A DNA stretch of 64,000 bases from Xanthomonas sp. SI (GTDB taxonomy: Bacteria; Pseudomonadota; Gammaproteobacteria; Xanthomonadales; Xanthomonadaceae), in NCBI RefSeq assembly GCF_014236855.1, contig NZ_CP051261.1, forward strand, positions 2,046,001 through 2,110,000, given 5' to 3'. The position numbers were made by a program, and so were the translations under genes. Shown piece after piece: positions 43,962 through 54,937 of the stretch. Each line of letters starts with the position of its first letter. Position 1 is the stretch's first letter. The notes under the pieces are model-generated. The model did not search any database, was not told the origin of the DNA, and worked only from the letters and a program-made list of their open reading frames with translations.

Positions 43962-44985
43962 GTTCAATCCGGATCGTCGCCACGAACAGCGCGTTGTCCT
44001 CCAGGCCCGTGCTCAGGACGCCGCCCTGCATGCTTTCCAGGCGCGTGCGCAATGCCGACAAACCGACCCGGTGGCCACGACCCAGATGAGGCGTGGAACC
44101 GGCCGGGGGCAGCGTATTGCTGACCTCGATCTTCAGTCGGTTGTGAGTTTCGCCGATGGCGATGCGGATCTCGCCGCCATCGGGCGAGCATTCGATCCCG
44201 TGATGCACTGCATTCTCGACCAGGGGTTGCAACGAAAGCCGCGGGACCCTGGCCTGCGGCAAGGGCGACGGTAGCTCCCAGTGCACGCGCAGGCGCGGTC
44301 CAAAACGAATGGCTTCGATGTCGAGGTAGCGCCTCGCCAGGTCGATTTCGTCGTCGAGGCTGACCAAGTCGGGCGTTGCCAGCGCGGCGCGGAACAGATC
44401 GGATAGATCCATCAGCAATTGTTCGACTTGCTGCGGTTGGCGATGCACCAGCATCACCGCGGTATTGAGCGTATTGAACAGGAAGTGCGGCTGTACGCGC
44501 GCGGTGAGCGCGTCGATTTCCGCCTGCTTGGCGCGTTCGACCAGTTGCTTGATGCGGATATGGTTGTTCAGTGCGGCCATGCCGAGCAGGCCGATCAGCA
44601 ATGCGATGCCGGACAGCTGTAGCGAGAGCGTCAGCCATGCCGCGGTCGACAACTGCCAGTAGTCGCCGAACGCAGACATGATCACCCAGCTGATCAACCA
44701 GGTCAGCAACTGCATCAGGCCAAGCGTCGCGGCAGTGATCAGCAGGATGCCTCTCCCGGCCAGGCTGCGGCGCAGCATCAGCAGACTAGCCAGGGTCAGC
44801 AATGCCACCCATTGGATGCCGAGCGATGCCAGGCCGAAATAGACCCAGCGGTTCCCCCCCGGGCCCTGGCTTGGGGTTAGCGCCAGGATGGCGGCGATGC
44901 ATTCGCCGGCCATGACGATCCAGATCAGGGTGGATGGCTGCTTGAGCACCTGCAACTGGTCGTTCGAGTACGCGGGGGAGGGCAT
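43951..44985 (-). CDS. FimS/AlgZ-like sensor histidine kinase (LytS/YehU type)
   Basis: This 344-residue kinase has four membrane helices (about 20-35, 48-70, 80-103 and 115-138) and a His_kinase domain with the phospho-accepting His167 in VQPHFLFN. The N-box LVENAVHHGI and a Gly-rich ATP lid near GRGHRVGL follow. It is divergent from the minor pilin operon, and in Pseudomonas aeruginosa FimS/AlgR controls exactly these pilus genes. No response regulator gene is next to it: the downstream neighbour is convergent ppnN. Its partner must be elsewhere. Confidence 0.88.
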   Translation of the reverse strand: MPSPAYSNDQLQVLKQPSTLIWIVMAGECIAAILALTPSQGPGGNRWVYFGLASLGIQWVALLTLASLLMLRRSLAGRGILLITAATLGLMQLLTWLISWVIMSAFGDYWQLSTAAWLTLSLQLSGIALLIGLLGMAALNNHIRIKQLVERAKQAEIDALTARVQPHFLFNTLNTAVMLVHRQPQQVEQLLMDLSDLFRAALATPDLVSLDDEIDLARRYLDIEAIRFGPRLRVHWELPSPLPQARVPRLSLQPLVENAVHHGIECSPDGGEIRIAIGETHNRLKIEVSNTLPPAGSTPHLGRGHRVGLSALRTRLESMQGGVLSTGLEDNALFVATIRIELRP

Positions 44986-45141
44986 CGAGGGCGGGCGGAA
45001 GAGGGTAGACGCGCATCATGCCGGCAACGACGCCGGCCCGCACGATCCGTCCAGCCCCCGATATCCGCCATCCGTCGGCAATGGCTGGCGCGGCGGCGGT
45101 ACACCCGTTAGCGTTCGCTTGGGGAAATTTGGGGAAACGAT

Positions 45142-45711
45142 ATGTGCGTTCCTGAGCAGCGTCGCCTTTCCATATCGGGGCAGCGCGGGTTCACTCTGGT
45201 AGAGCTGATGGTCACGGTCGCGGTGTTGGCGATCATCATGGCATTGGCATTTCCGAGCTTCACCATGCTGATCCGCAGCAACCGGTTGACCAGCACGGCC
45301 AATGAGTTGGTCGCCGCCTTGCAGGCATCGCGCTCGGAGGCGGTCCGCCTGAACGGGGGGGTCAGTCTGTGCCGCAGCGATGACGGCAGCACCTGCGCCA
45401 GCGGCGGCGACTGGACCCATCTGCTGACGGTGACGCGCGACGGCACCGTGTTGCGGGCCACGACGCTGCGCACCGGCCTGTCTGTTTCCAGTTCGGCACT
45501 GGATGCGCTGGGTGACAAGGTTACGTTCAACGCCGACGGCATCGCTCGCGACAGCAGCGGTACGCCGCTGGCAATGGACATCACTGTCTGCATGCCGGTC
45601 ACCAGTCCTTCCGACAACGTGCGCACCGTGTCTATGAGCGGGGGCAGTCGGGTTTCCATCGCGCGTAGTTCGAACGGCGGCCAATGTTCGGCCCAGCAGA
45701 CCGCTCTTTGA
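45142..45711 (+). CDS. fimU: Type IV pilus minor pilin FimU (GspH/FimT family)
   Basis: This 189-residue pilin has the prepilin-peptidase site QRG^FTLVELM at residue 16, with Glu5 of the mature protein present, and a long hydrophobic helix. The first of six genes, it belongs to the complex of minor pilins that primes pilus assembly. It lacks the GRxR motif of the DNA-binding FimT, which favours FimU. The GATATG start region follows a 156 bp gap divergent from the kinase gene. Confidence 0.88.
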   Translation: MCVPEQRRLSISGQRGFTLVELMVTVAVLAIIMALAFPSFTMLIRSNRLTSTANELVAALQASRSEAVRLNGGVSLCRSDDGSTCASGGDWTHLLTVTRDGTVLRATTLRTGLSVSSSALDALGDKVTFNADGIARDSSGTPLAMDITVCMPVTSPSDNVRTVSMSGGSRVSIARSSNGGQCSAQQTAL

Positions 45712-45725
45712 CAAGCAGAGGCGCT

Positions 45726-46190
45726 ATGAAACGGTTTCACAGTGACAGGAACATTGCCGGCGTCACCCTCATCGAGGTGATGATTTCCGTGCTGATACTC
45801 GGAATCGGCATGCTCGGCGTTGCCGCGATGCAGACGACCGCGCTACGCAACAACCAGAGCGCGATGCAGCGCAGCCAGATCGTCATGCAGACCTACACCA
45901 TCCTGGACGCGATGCGCGCCAACCGCGACGCCGCCCTGATCGGCGGCTACAACACCACGGGGATGCTCTGTACGGCGCCCACTGGTGGCAGCCTGATCGA
46001 GAATGACCAGGCCGCTTGGCTCGCTGGCCTGAAAGACGCCATCGGTGGTGATCCCGAAACGACATGCGGTTCCATCGCCTGCCTCGATGGCAATTGCGCA
46101 ATCGGCGTCCAGTGGGACGACAGCCGTGCAAAAGACGCTGCCGCCAATGGCAGTGCCACGCAAAAGCTGGAAACGGTGACGCAGCTGTGA
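45726..46190 (+). CDS. pilV: Type IV pilus minor pilin PilV
   Basis: This 154-residue minor pilin has the cleavage site IAG^VTLIEVMISVLILGIG, a mature Glu5, and the MLGVAAMQ stretch typical of PilV. It begins 14 bp after fimU and overlaps pilW by four bases (GTGA). It works in the priming complex at the pilus tip. An in-frame start 14 codons earlier would lie within fimU and is rejected. Confidence 0.92.
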   Translation: MKRFHSDRNIAGVTLIEVMISVLILGIGMLGVAAMQTTALRNNQSAMQRSQIVMQTYTILDAMRANRDAALIGGYNTTGMLCTAPTGGSLIENDQAAWLAGLKDAIGGDPETTCGSIACLDGNCAIGVQWDDSRAKDAAANGSATQKLETVTQL

Positions 46191-47149
46191 GAACCCTCTC
46201 CCTTCGCACTTCACCGTCTCGCCAGTCCGGCTTCAATCTGGTCGAGTTGATGATCTCGATGCTGCTCGGTCTGCTGGTAGTTGGCGCGGCCGTCGGTATT
46301 TTCCTATCCAATCGCAAGACCTATGCAGCTACCGAAGGCCTCAGCCGTGTCCAGGAATCGGCTCGCATCGCCTTCGAGATGATGGCGCGGGACATCCGCG
46401 AGGCTGGCGGCAATCCTTGCGATTCCGGGCTGCCCGTGGCCAATGTGTTGTCCGACCCTACCGCCACTTGGTGGAAAGACTGGGCGCAGCCGCTGCAAGG
46501 GTTCGACAACAGCAGCCCGCCTGGCATCACGTCCAAGAGCGGCACCGATGCGATTCAGGTGCTGTCCGCAAGCACCGGCGGTGCCACCGTTACCGCGCAT
46601 AACGCCGGCAGCCAAACCCTGACCCTCAACGCCGCCGCCCCCGATCTGCATGCCAATGCCGTGATGTTGCTATGCGACCGACAGCAAGTCGCGGTGCTGC
46701 AGGCCGATGGCGTGTCCGGCACCAGCGTGACCTACGTAAGCGGTTCCTTGAACGCATGCAATCGGTTGGGTCGCTTGCCCGGAGTCTGCGTTGCCGGTTC
46801 CAACAATTACACCTACGAGATGAACTCCCTGCTGACCGAACTGCGCGCAGTGCGTTGGTATTTGGCGGACAACACACGTGGCGGCACGTCGCTGTACCAG
46901 GCCGTGGTCGGGCCGGGCGGTACGGTCACCTCCAACGAAATCACCGAAGGCGTCTCGAATCTGCAGTTCGAGTATCTATTGACTGGTGCGAGTGCCTATG
47001 TGGACGGCAGCGCAGGCTTGAACTGGGCCAACGTGGTGGCAGTCAAGGTCGTCATGACGGTCAATTCCGCGGATGCCGTCAGTAGCGACAATACGCCGCT
47101 GTCGCGCGAGGTGACGACGATCGTGAGCATCAGGAACAGGAATTCGTGA
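46187..47149 (+). CDS. pilW: Type IV pilus minor pilin PilW
   Basis: This 320-residue minor pilin has the site QSG^FNLVELMISM near residue 15, with mature Glu5, and a long globular domain with paired cysteines. GTG at 46187 is chosen because it overlaps the pilV stop and gives a short leader. The region FEMMARDIREAGGN is a PilW hallmark. The stop overlaps pilX. Confidence 0.92.
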   Translation: MRTLSLRTSPSRQSGFNLVELMISMLLGLLVVGAAVGIFLSNRKTYAATEGLSRVQESARIAFEMMARDIREAGGNPCDSGLPVANVLSDPTATWWKDWAQPLQGFDNSSPPGITSKSGTDAIQVLSASTGGATVTAHNAGSQTLTLNAAAPDLHANAVMLLCDRQQVAVLQADGVSGTSVTYVSGSLNACNRLGRLPGVCVAGSNNYTYEMNSLLTELRAVRWYLADNTRGGTSLYQAVVGPGGTVTSNEITEGVSNLQFEYLLTGASAYVDGSAGLNWANVVAVKVVMTVNSADAVSSDNTPLSREVTTIVSIRNRNS

Positions 47150-47721
47150 GCATGAATGCGCACATCAATCGGCAATCCGGTATCTCCCTCATCATCGTAT
47201 TGATGCTGTTGCTGGTCATGACCTTGCTGGGTCTGGCGGTGCTGCGCAGTACCCTGCTGGAAGAGCGCATGTCGTCCAACATGTACGACCGCAGCCTGGC
47301 ATTCCAGGCGGCGGAAGGCGCGCTGCGCGATGCGGAAAAAGTCATCCAGGGCGCCGCGGCAAGCGGTAGTCCCGTGGGATTCAACTGTGCTTCGGGTACG
47401 ACTGTATGTCCTGCCGTTCCGAGCAATACCTATACAGGGAACGTCAACGGGTGTGCACTGGGTGCCCAGGAGTGCTGGGTGGACGCTGTCGTCACCCAAA
47501 AGCTTCAGGCCAGCGCCGCGCAGTACTACATCCAGTACATGGGGCAACGCACCAGCGAAGATCAGCTAGGGCTGGGGTCGAGCATCAACCAGAACCAGTA
47601 CGGCGGTACTGGCGGTACCTCGCTCGAACACTACTACCGCATCATCGCGCGTAGCGCCAACCCCACCGCTGCAGGCGGGCGCGCGATCGTCGTGCTGCAA
47701 ACCAACGTCACCGTCAAGTAA
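47146..47721 (+). CDS. pilX: Type IV pilus minor pilin PilX
   Basis: This 191-residue minor pilin has QSG^ISLIIVLMLLLVMTLLG, so position 5 of the mature protein is Ile, not Glu, as is usual for PilX-type subunits. RSTLLEERMSSNMYDR is typical. The GTG start overlaps the pilW stop; an ATG two codons on is possible. pilY1 begins 11 bp after the stop. Confidence 0.9.
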   Translation: MSMNAHINRQSGISLIIVLMLLLVMTLLGLAVLRSTLLEERMSSNMYDRSLAFQAAEGALRDAEKVIQGAAASGSPVGFNCASGTTVCPAVPSNTYTGNVNGCALGAQECWVDAVVTQKLQASAAQYYIQYMGQRTSEDQLGLGSSINQNQYGGTGGTSLEHYYRIIARSANPTAAGGRAIVVLQTNVTVK

Positions 47722-47732
47722 GGGCCTTCACC

Positions 47733-50700
47733 ATGACCAGTCGAACAAAGAGTGCGACGCGCAAGGATTCGTTCCTCGCCATGGCGGCAGGTCTCCTGAT
47801 CGGGACAATCGGTAGTGCTGGCGCAGACGTCGATGTGTCGCAGTCTCCGCTGTACGTGGGCAGTGACGTGCCCGGCAACCTCGCGCTGGTACCTTCGGTT
47901 GAGTATCCGACTGCCATCAGTGTGGCTAACCTGGGCGGTTTTGTGGTTGGTACAAAATATGTGGGATATTTTGACTCGTCAAAATGTTACAAATACCACT
48001 ACGAAGCGACTGAGGCCAATCGCTATTTTTATCCGGTCAATCGGACCGAGGCTCAGCCCAATAGTAATTATCAGTGCAATGCAGATGGCTATTGGTCGGG
48101 AAATTTTCTCAATTGGGCGGGAACTCAGACTATCGATCCATTCCGTTCGGCATTGACCGGCGGATATCGCGTGGTCGATACGCCGACCACCACCGTGGTT
48201 GAGAAGGCGATCGGCGAGCGGGTTGATGTTGGAGATTTCCCGAGGCGCACGGTGTCCGATGCCAATGCAGTGAAGGGGGGCATCGCTTCCAAGTGGAGTA
48301 GCGTCAAGATCCGCGTGGATGGGCTCGGTAGCGAGATGTGGATCACAAAGAATGTCGACGTGGGTAGCACGAGCACTGCCGTCAAAACCTCTTTGATATA
48401 TCCATACGATCCAGCAGTGCACACGTTGGACGGTAGCTGTGTAAGCTATGACAGCAAAAATAAATGCGTTCTGACCGACGAGAATGCAGTCTTTGCGGTA
48501 AGCGTGCGGGTCAAGGTTTGCGATAGTTCGGCTGGTCTGGAAGACAATTGTGTCAAGTACTCGCAGGGCTACAAGCCCGAGGGGCTAATTCAGCAGTATT
48601 CGCAGCGGATAAAGTACAGTATATTTGGATATTTGAATATCGATGGTAATGGGGTTGATACAGGTGTCTTGCGTGCCAGGCAGAAGTTTGTAGGGCCCAA
48701 AACGTATGCACCGGAGCAAGGGCAGGCAGTCAATCCAAATGCCGAGTGGGACGCAACAACAGGTGTGCTTGTTATAAATCCGGATAAGGCGGATGCGGAT
48801 GCGACGACACTTCTCGTTGGCACAAATAAGCCTATCGTCAATAGTGGTGTCATCAACTACCTGAATAGATTTGGGCAGATGAAGACCGGTAAGAATATTA
48901 AAAGTAACGATGACGTCAGCGAGCTTTATTACGCCGCGTTGCGGTACTTCAAAAAACAGGGTGATGTGGCTGCCTACTCTGCCTTTACCAGTACTGACGC
49001 CAATGTGCGCTATCAGCAGGCGGATGCGTTTCCTGTAATCAATAAATGGAATGATAAGAAGCTCGACCCCATATCCTATTGGTGTCAGACAAACGTTATT
49101 CTTGGTATCGGCGACACTAATACCCATAATGATAAGAATCTTCCTGGAAATCAGGGGTATGGGGGTACTAGTCTCAGCAATGAGCCTGCGATGCCGCAGG
49201 AGGTTAAGGATGACAAGACCGTGGATGTGGTCAAGCTGTTGACTAATATATTGAAGATGGAAGGGCAGTCTGATGCGACTGCGTTGTCGCGTGCCACTTC
49301 TGCTAATTTTAACGGAAATGGAAACTCCGGGTATATTGGTGCGCTTGCCTATCATGCCCATACTCAAGATCTGCGTCCGGATTTGCCAGGAATCCAGACT
49401 GTCTCGACGAATTGGGTGGATGTAGTCGAAGGCGGTGTTTACAAGACCAACGTGACGAATCAATACTGGTTGGCTGGAAAGTACGGTGGTTTTACTGTTC
49501 CGGCGGGTTATGATCCTAATACTAATGTCAAGCCTCTTGCGATTGAGGCTTGGTGGACGAATGGTGAATATGTTGGTGGCAGCAGTACTTTTCAGCGCGC
49601 TGACAATTTCTATGTGGCAAACGAAGCCGCGAAGATGGTTAGCAGTCTTAAAAGTGCTTTTCAGCGTATCCTGGATCAGCTGAGGGGCTCGGCATCGTCA
49701 CTTGCCAGTAATACGACGAAGTTGGAAGCGGGGGCGATGACCTATCAGTCGTTGTTTTACGCCGGTACGTGGCGTGGTGATGTCGTAGGCTATAATGTTA
49801 ATCAATCTACTGGCGTGCTTTCCCAGGCGTGGAGTGCTGGTGAAAATTTTCCTGCGTGGAATAATCGGGTCATCAAATTCAGTGGCGCGGGCGGTCTAGA
49901 GGATTTCAATTCTTCGAATCTATCCGGTACTGCTCTCTCTGCTGCCACTCAGGCGCAGATCAACTATCTGCGTGGAGATCGCTCCAACGAGAAATCCAAT
50001 ACTAACGGTACGCTGCGCACGCGGACTGGCATTCTGGGAGATATCGTCAATTCGCAACCCGTCTATGTAGGCTCGCCGAATGCACGGCTCTACACCACGG
50101 CCAGTTTTACCGGTGCGAGTGCTTACGCAGCTTTTGCCGCTGCCAAGGCGACGCGGACTCCAATGCTGTATGTGGGCGCAAACGACGGCATGCTGCATGG
50201 CTTCGATGCCAAATCTGGCGTCGAGAAGTTCGCGTTCGTGCCGACGGCGGCGATGACAGGCCTGCTTAACTACACCGATCCCAATTATCAGCATCGCTAC
50301 TACGTGGATGGGGAGCTCACCGTTTCCGACATCTACGACACGTCGTCTGCGAGCTGGCGGTCCGTTCTGATCGGGACCATGGGGCGCGGCGGCAAGGGCA
50401 TGTTCGCGCTGGACGTTACCGATCCTGACAACATTTCCTTGCTGTGGGACAAGACTTCCACAGACCTCACTACGCTCGGCAACAATCTGGGCAAGCCGAT
50501 CATCGGCCAGCTTGGCAACGGTCAGTGGTATGCAATGGTCGGCAATGGTCCCAACAATAGCGGCAATTCGGCCGATCTGGTGTTGGTCAACATTCTGAGT
50601 GGGGACTCCAGCAGCATTTCGACTGACGCGGCTGGCGACAACGGCCTGTCCTCAGTGCTGGCCTGGTCCTCGAACAACGACTACATCGTCGATCGAATCT

Positions 50701-51470
50701 ATGCCGGCGATTTGAAAGGCAACCTGTGGCGTTTCGACATGACCGGCGCGTCCGGCACGGCGACGCGCTTGTTCACCGCGCAGTATGGGGCCAAGACTCA
50801 GCCGATCACTGCTGCGCCAACCGCGGCAAAGGATCCCTCTACGGGATTGACCTGGGTGTTCTTCGGTACTGGCAAATACCTGTCCGATGGCGACCTTTCC
50901 AACAAGGACGTGCAGACTTGGTATGGTTTGATCGACCGTGGTGACGCGATCGCTTCGGATCGCTCCACCTTGAACAAGGTCGATATCGAGGAACAGGGCA
51001 CAGTGAACGGGTACACCGTGCGTGTCATCGAAGACCAGCCAAGTCCCGGTGTGGATGGGTGGTATATGGACTTGGTACCGCCACCGGGGACTGCCCAGGG
51101 AGAGCGCATGGTCGTATCGAATTTCTTCCAGGGAACCGCATTGATCGGCACTACGCGGATACCCGACTCGGGCGATGTCTGCAGTCCCAGCGGCAAGGGC
51201 TTCGTGATGGCGATCAATCCGTTCACGGGCGGGCGCATGCCGCAGTCGTTCTTCGACCTGGACGGCAGCGGTGGCTCCAGCACCGGAGACACCTTGAATG
51301 GCAAGCCTGTTTCCGGGATAGGGCTGAACAGCAGTCCCAACAGCCCCATCTTCATCGGCAACCAGATGCAGATCGGTCTGGACAATGCCAGTACGATCAG
51401 TCTTGGCACCAATAGCAGCGCGCTCAGCATGAAGCGCGTGTCCTGGCGTGAACTCCTGAGGAACGATTGA
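47733..51470 (+). CDS. pilY1: Type IV pilus tip-associated adhesin PilY1
   Basis: This 1245-residue exported protein sits at the pilus tip and supports extension and adhesion. It has a signal peptide (about 1-32), an N-terminal half with GNFLNWAGTQTIDPFR (typical of PilY1), and a C-terminal seven-blade propeller (about 770-1220: LYVGANDGMLHGFD, GTMGRGGKGMFALDVTDP, YAGDLKGNLWRFD). The calcium loop of P. aeruginosa PilY1 (D-x-N-x-D-x-T-x-D) aligns with S979-S-N981-N-D983-Y-I985-V-D987, so its first Asp is Ser here. Bases from about 47940 to 49900 are visibly poorer in G+C than the rest of the gene and window. Confidence 0.92.
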   Translation: MTSRTKSATRKDSFLAMAAGLLIGTIGSAGADVDVSQSPLYVGSDVPGNLALVPSVEYPTAISVANLGGFVVGTKYVGYFDSSKCYKYHYEATEANRYFYPVNRTEAQPNSNYQCNADGYWSGNFLNWAGTQTIDPFRSALTGGYRVVDTPTTTVVEKAIGERVDVGDFPRRTVSDANAVKGGIASKWSSVKIRVDGLGSEMWITKNVDVGSTSTAVKTSLIYPYDPAVHTLDGSCVSYDSKNKCVLTDENAVFAVSVRVKVCDSSAGLEDNCVKYSQGYKPEGLIQQYSQRIKYSIFGYLNIDGNGVDTGVLRARQKFVGPKTYAPEQGQAVNPNAEWDATTGVLVINPDKADADATTLLVGTNKPIVNSGVINYLNRFGQMKTGKNIKSNDDVSELYYAALRYFKKQGDVAAYSAFTSTDANVRYQQADAFPVINKWNDKKLDPISYWCQTNVILGIGDTNTHNDKNLPGNQGYGGTSLSNEPAMPQEVKDDKTVDVVKLLTNILKMEGQSDATALSRATSANFNGNGNSGYIGALAYHAHTQDLRPDLPGIQTVSTNWVDVVEGGVYKTNVTNQYWLAGKYGGFTVPAGYDPNTNVKPLAIEAWWTNGEYVGGSSTFQRADNFYVANEAAKMVSSLKSAFQRILDQLRGSASSLASNTTKLEAGAMTYQSLFYAGTWRGDVVGYNVNQSTGVLSQAWSAGENFPAWNNRVIKFSGAGGLEDFNSSNLSGTALSAATQAQINYLRGDRSNEKSNTNGTLRTRTGILGDIVNSQPVYVGSPNARLYTTASFTGASAYAAFAAAKATRTPMLYVGANDGMLHGFDAKSGVEKFAFVPTAAMTGLLNYTDPNYQHRYYVDGELTVSDIYDTSSASWRSVLIGTMGRGGKGMFALDVTDPDNISLLWDKTSTDLTTLGNNLGKPIIGQLGNGQWYAMVGNGPNNSGNSADLVLVNILSGDSSSISTDAAGDNGLSSVLAWSSNNDYIVDRIYAGDLKGNLWRFDMTGASGTATRLFTAQYGAKTQPITAAPTAAKDPSTGLTWVFFGTGKYLSDGDLSNKDVQTWYGLIDRGDAIASDRSTLNKVDIEEQGTVNGYTVRVIEDQPSPGVDGWYMDLVPPPGTAQGERMVVSNFFQGTALIGTTRIPDSGDVCSPSGKGFVMAINPFTGGRMPQSFFDLDGSGGSSTGDTLNGKPVSGIGLNSSPNSPIFIGNQMQIGLDNASTISLGTNSSALSMKRVSWRELLRND

Positions 51471-51889
51471 TGCGTCCCCTTCTTGGCACTCCTTCGCGGC
51501 AGCGCGGCTTCACCCTCATCGAAATCATGATCGTGGTGCTGATCGTGGGCATCCTGGCCGCCATCGCGTTCGCGAGCTACGAGTCCTATGTCGTGAAGTC
51601 GCGGCGCTCCGCCGCGGCGGTCTGTCTGCAGCAAGGGGCGCAGTTGGTGGAACGTTTCTATACGACCAACATGACCTACCTCGGTGCAACCGCGCCCACA
51701 TGCGATGCGGATTTGGCGCAGTTCTACACGATCGCGTTCGATGGCACGCCGAGCGCAAGTGCTTTCAAGCTCACCGCAACCCCGAAGGGGAGGCAGCTGA
51801 CGAAGGACACAAAGTGCGGCACCCTTGGGCTGGACCAGAAAGGCGCGCGAACGACGTCAACCGGCGCGCTCGAGACTGAATGCTGGTGA
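51470..51889 (+). CDS. pilE: Type IV pilus minor pilin PilE
   Basis: This 139-residue pilin has the cleavage site QRG^FTLIEIMIVVLIVGILAAIA near residue 13 with mature Glu5. A short globular part has cysteines near 47, 78, 107 and 138 for a C-terminal disulfide. The ATG shares one base with the pilY1 stop (TGATG). It is the last gene of the fimU-pilV-pilW-pilX-pilY1-pilE operon. Confidence 0.92.
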   Translation: MRPLLGTPSRQRGFTLIEIMIVVLIVGILAAIAFASYESYVVKSRRSAAAVCLQQGAQLVERFYTTNMTYLGATAPTCDADLAQFYTIAFDGTPSASAFKLTATPKGRQLTKDTKCGTLGLDQKGARTTSTGALETECW

Positions 51890-51940
51890 CCCGGTTGCCA
51901 GCCTCGTGCTGACGGGGAAGAAGAGTGCCTAGCAACCCTC

Positions 51941-51969
51941 TTGCCATGCTCACGAGGCCTCTATACAAT
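51941..51969 (+). promoter_or_regulatory. Promoter of tRNA-Asn
   Basis: TTGCCA (51941-51946) and TACAAT (51964-51969) are spaced by exactly 17 bases, and the tRNA starts 11 bases after the -10 box. The pair is close to the sigma-70 consensus. Confidence 0.8.
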
Positions 51970-51979
51970 GCGCCTCCCC

Positions 51980-52056
51980 GCCCGAATAGCTCAGCCGGTT
52001 AGAGCACTTGACTGTTAATCAGGGGGTCGTTGGTTCGAGTCCAACTTCGGGCGCCA
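51980..52056 (+). tRNA. tRNA-Asn (anticodon GUU)
   Basis: The acceptor stem GCCCGAA pairs with TTCGGGC, followed by discriminator G and an encoded CCA. The D arm is AGCTCAGCCGGTTAGAGC. The anticodon loop CTGTTAA has GTT at 52014-52016, and the T loop is GGTTCGAGTCC. Total length is 77 nt. A terminator follows directly, so it is a single-gene unit. Confidence 0.97.
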
Positions 52057-52064
52057 GAAATATC

Positions 52065-52098
52065 AAGGGCTTGCGGATCATCCGCAGGCCCTTTTTCT
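52065..52098 (+). terminator. Terminator after tRNA-Asn
   Basis: AAGGGCTTGCGGA (52065-52077) pairs with TCCGCAGGCCCTT (52081-52093) with one T-G wobble around a TCA loop and runs into a T-rich tail. It also lies at the 3' end of the convergent fimT gene. Confidence 0.85.
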
Positions 52099-52132
52099 TT
52101 GTGCCGGGAAAATTTCCGGGAAATTTGCTTTT

Positions 52133-52669
52133 TCAGCTTTTCGCTTGGCAAACCTGGCTTGCCGCCGCCTTGGCCAAGCGGGTCCGGCCTGCGTTGTTCA
52201 CGATGACCTCAGCCATCAGGCGTCCCTTCCCGCAGATCCTGATGCTGAGGTTGCTGCCAGCACTGCGGCCGTCAGGAAGAAAGCGAACGACGTGCCTGCC
52301 GCTGTTCGAAATCACGGTCATGGAGGTCACCGCCGGTGCGGTTTCCAGGCCCAGAACGCTACCCGGGTCGGTCGGTTGCGACTGCCGATCCAGGTCGCGG
52401 TAGGCCATCCATCCGTGGCTCCAGTCGTTGTCGGCGCGGCACCTCCCATCGCCATTCGATGGGCATACGCTGACTGGCACGCCGTAGCTGATGGCGCTGC
52501 TACGTGCCAGGGCAAGTTGGGAACTGAGCCGATAGCTGGTGACGGCCAGGCGTTGGCGCATCAGAAGGTCCTGGAAGGCCGGTATGCCGACCGCGGTCAG
52601 CACGCAGATCATCGCCATCACGATTGCCAACTGCAGCAATGTGTAGCCTTGAGCACTGGATTTCCGCAT
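52133..52669 (-). CDS. fimT: DNA-binding minor pilin FimT (GspH/FimT family)
   Basis: This 178-residue pilin has the peptidase site AQG^YTLLQLAIVM and two cysteine pairs. Near the C-terminus GRTR (161-164) matches the GRxR motif that binds DNA in FimT proteins of Legionella and Xanthomonadales, which act in natural transformation. It is thus FimT rather than FimU. Mature position 5 is Gln, not the Glu conserved in most pilins. It lies alone on the minus strand, convergent with the pilus operon and separated from it by tRNA-Asn, and divergent from uvrB. Confidence 0.85.
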   Translation of the reverse strand: MRKSSAQGYTLLQLAIVMAMICVLTAVGIPAFQDLLMRQRLAVTSYRLSSQLALARSSAISYGVPVSVCPSNGDGRCRADNDWSHGWMAYRDLDRQSQPTDPGSVLGLETAPAVTSMTVISNSGRHVVRFLPDGRSAGSNLSIRICGKGRLMAEVIVNNAGRTRLAKAAASQVCQAKS

Positions 52670-52819
52670 GGAAGCCGTCCTTCGATGGGGAGGGCTATCA
52701 GTCTCGGTCCTCTGGCATGGGGGCTTGAATGAGAGGGTTCACCGTTCCCATGTAAGGAATCTTCCCGGCGCTGCGTCAGCCGAGGTTCGCTCCACTCAAA
52801 TTCATCTCGAGGCCCGTTC

Positions 52820-54841
<2,022 letters not shown>

Positions 54842-54873
54842 CCGCACGGCGGCTGGCCTGGTCCGCGCGGCTA

Positions 54874-54902
54874 TTGTTCTTGGCCGCAAGGTGGGCTAAG
54901 AT
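54874..54902 (+). promoter_or_regulatory. Promoter of tRNA-Val
   Basis: TTGTTC (54874-54879) and TAAGAT (54897-54902) are spaced by 17 bases; the tRNA starts 36 bases after the -10 box. Confidence 0.65.
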
Positions 54903-54937
54903 TCGCGCCCCTGCAGCGGTATGTCCGCAGCAGCGAT

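Noticed and set aside
52670..52819. SOS (LexA) box before uvrB
   Set aside because: No sequence resembling a Gram-negative or Xanthomonas LexA operator was found by eye.
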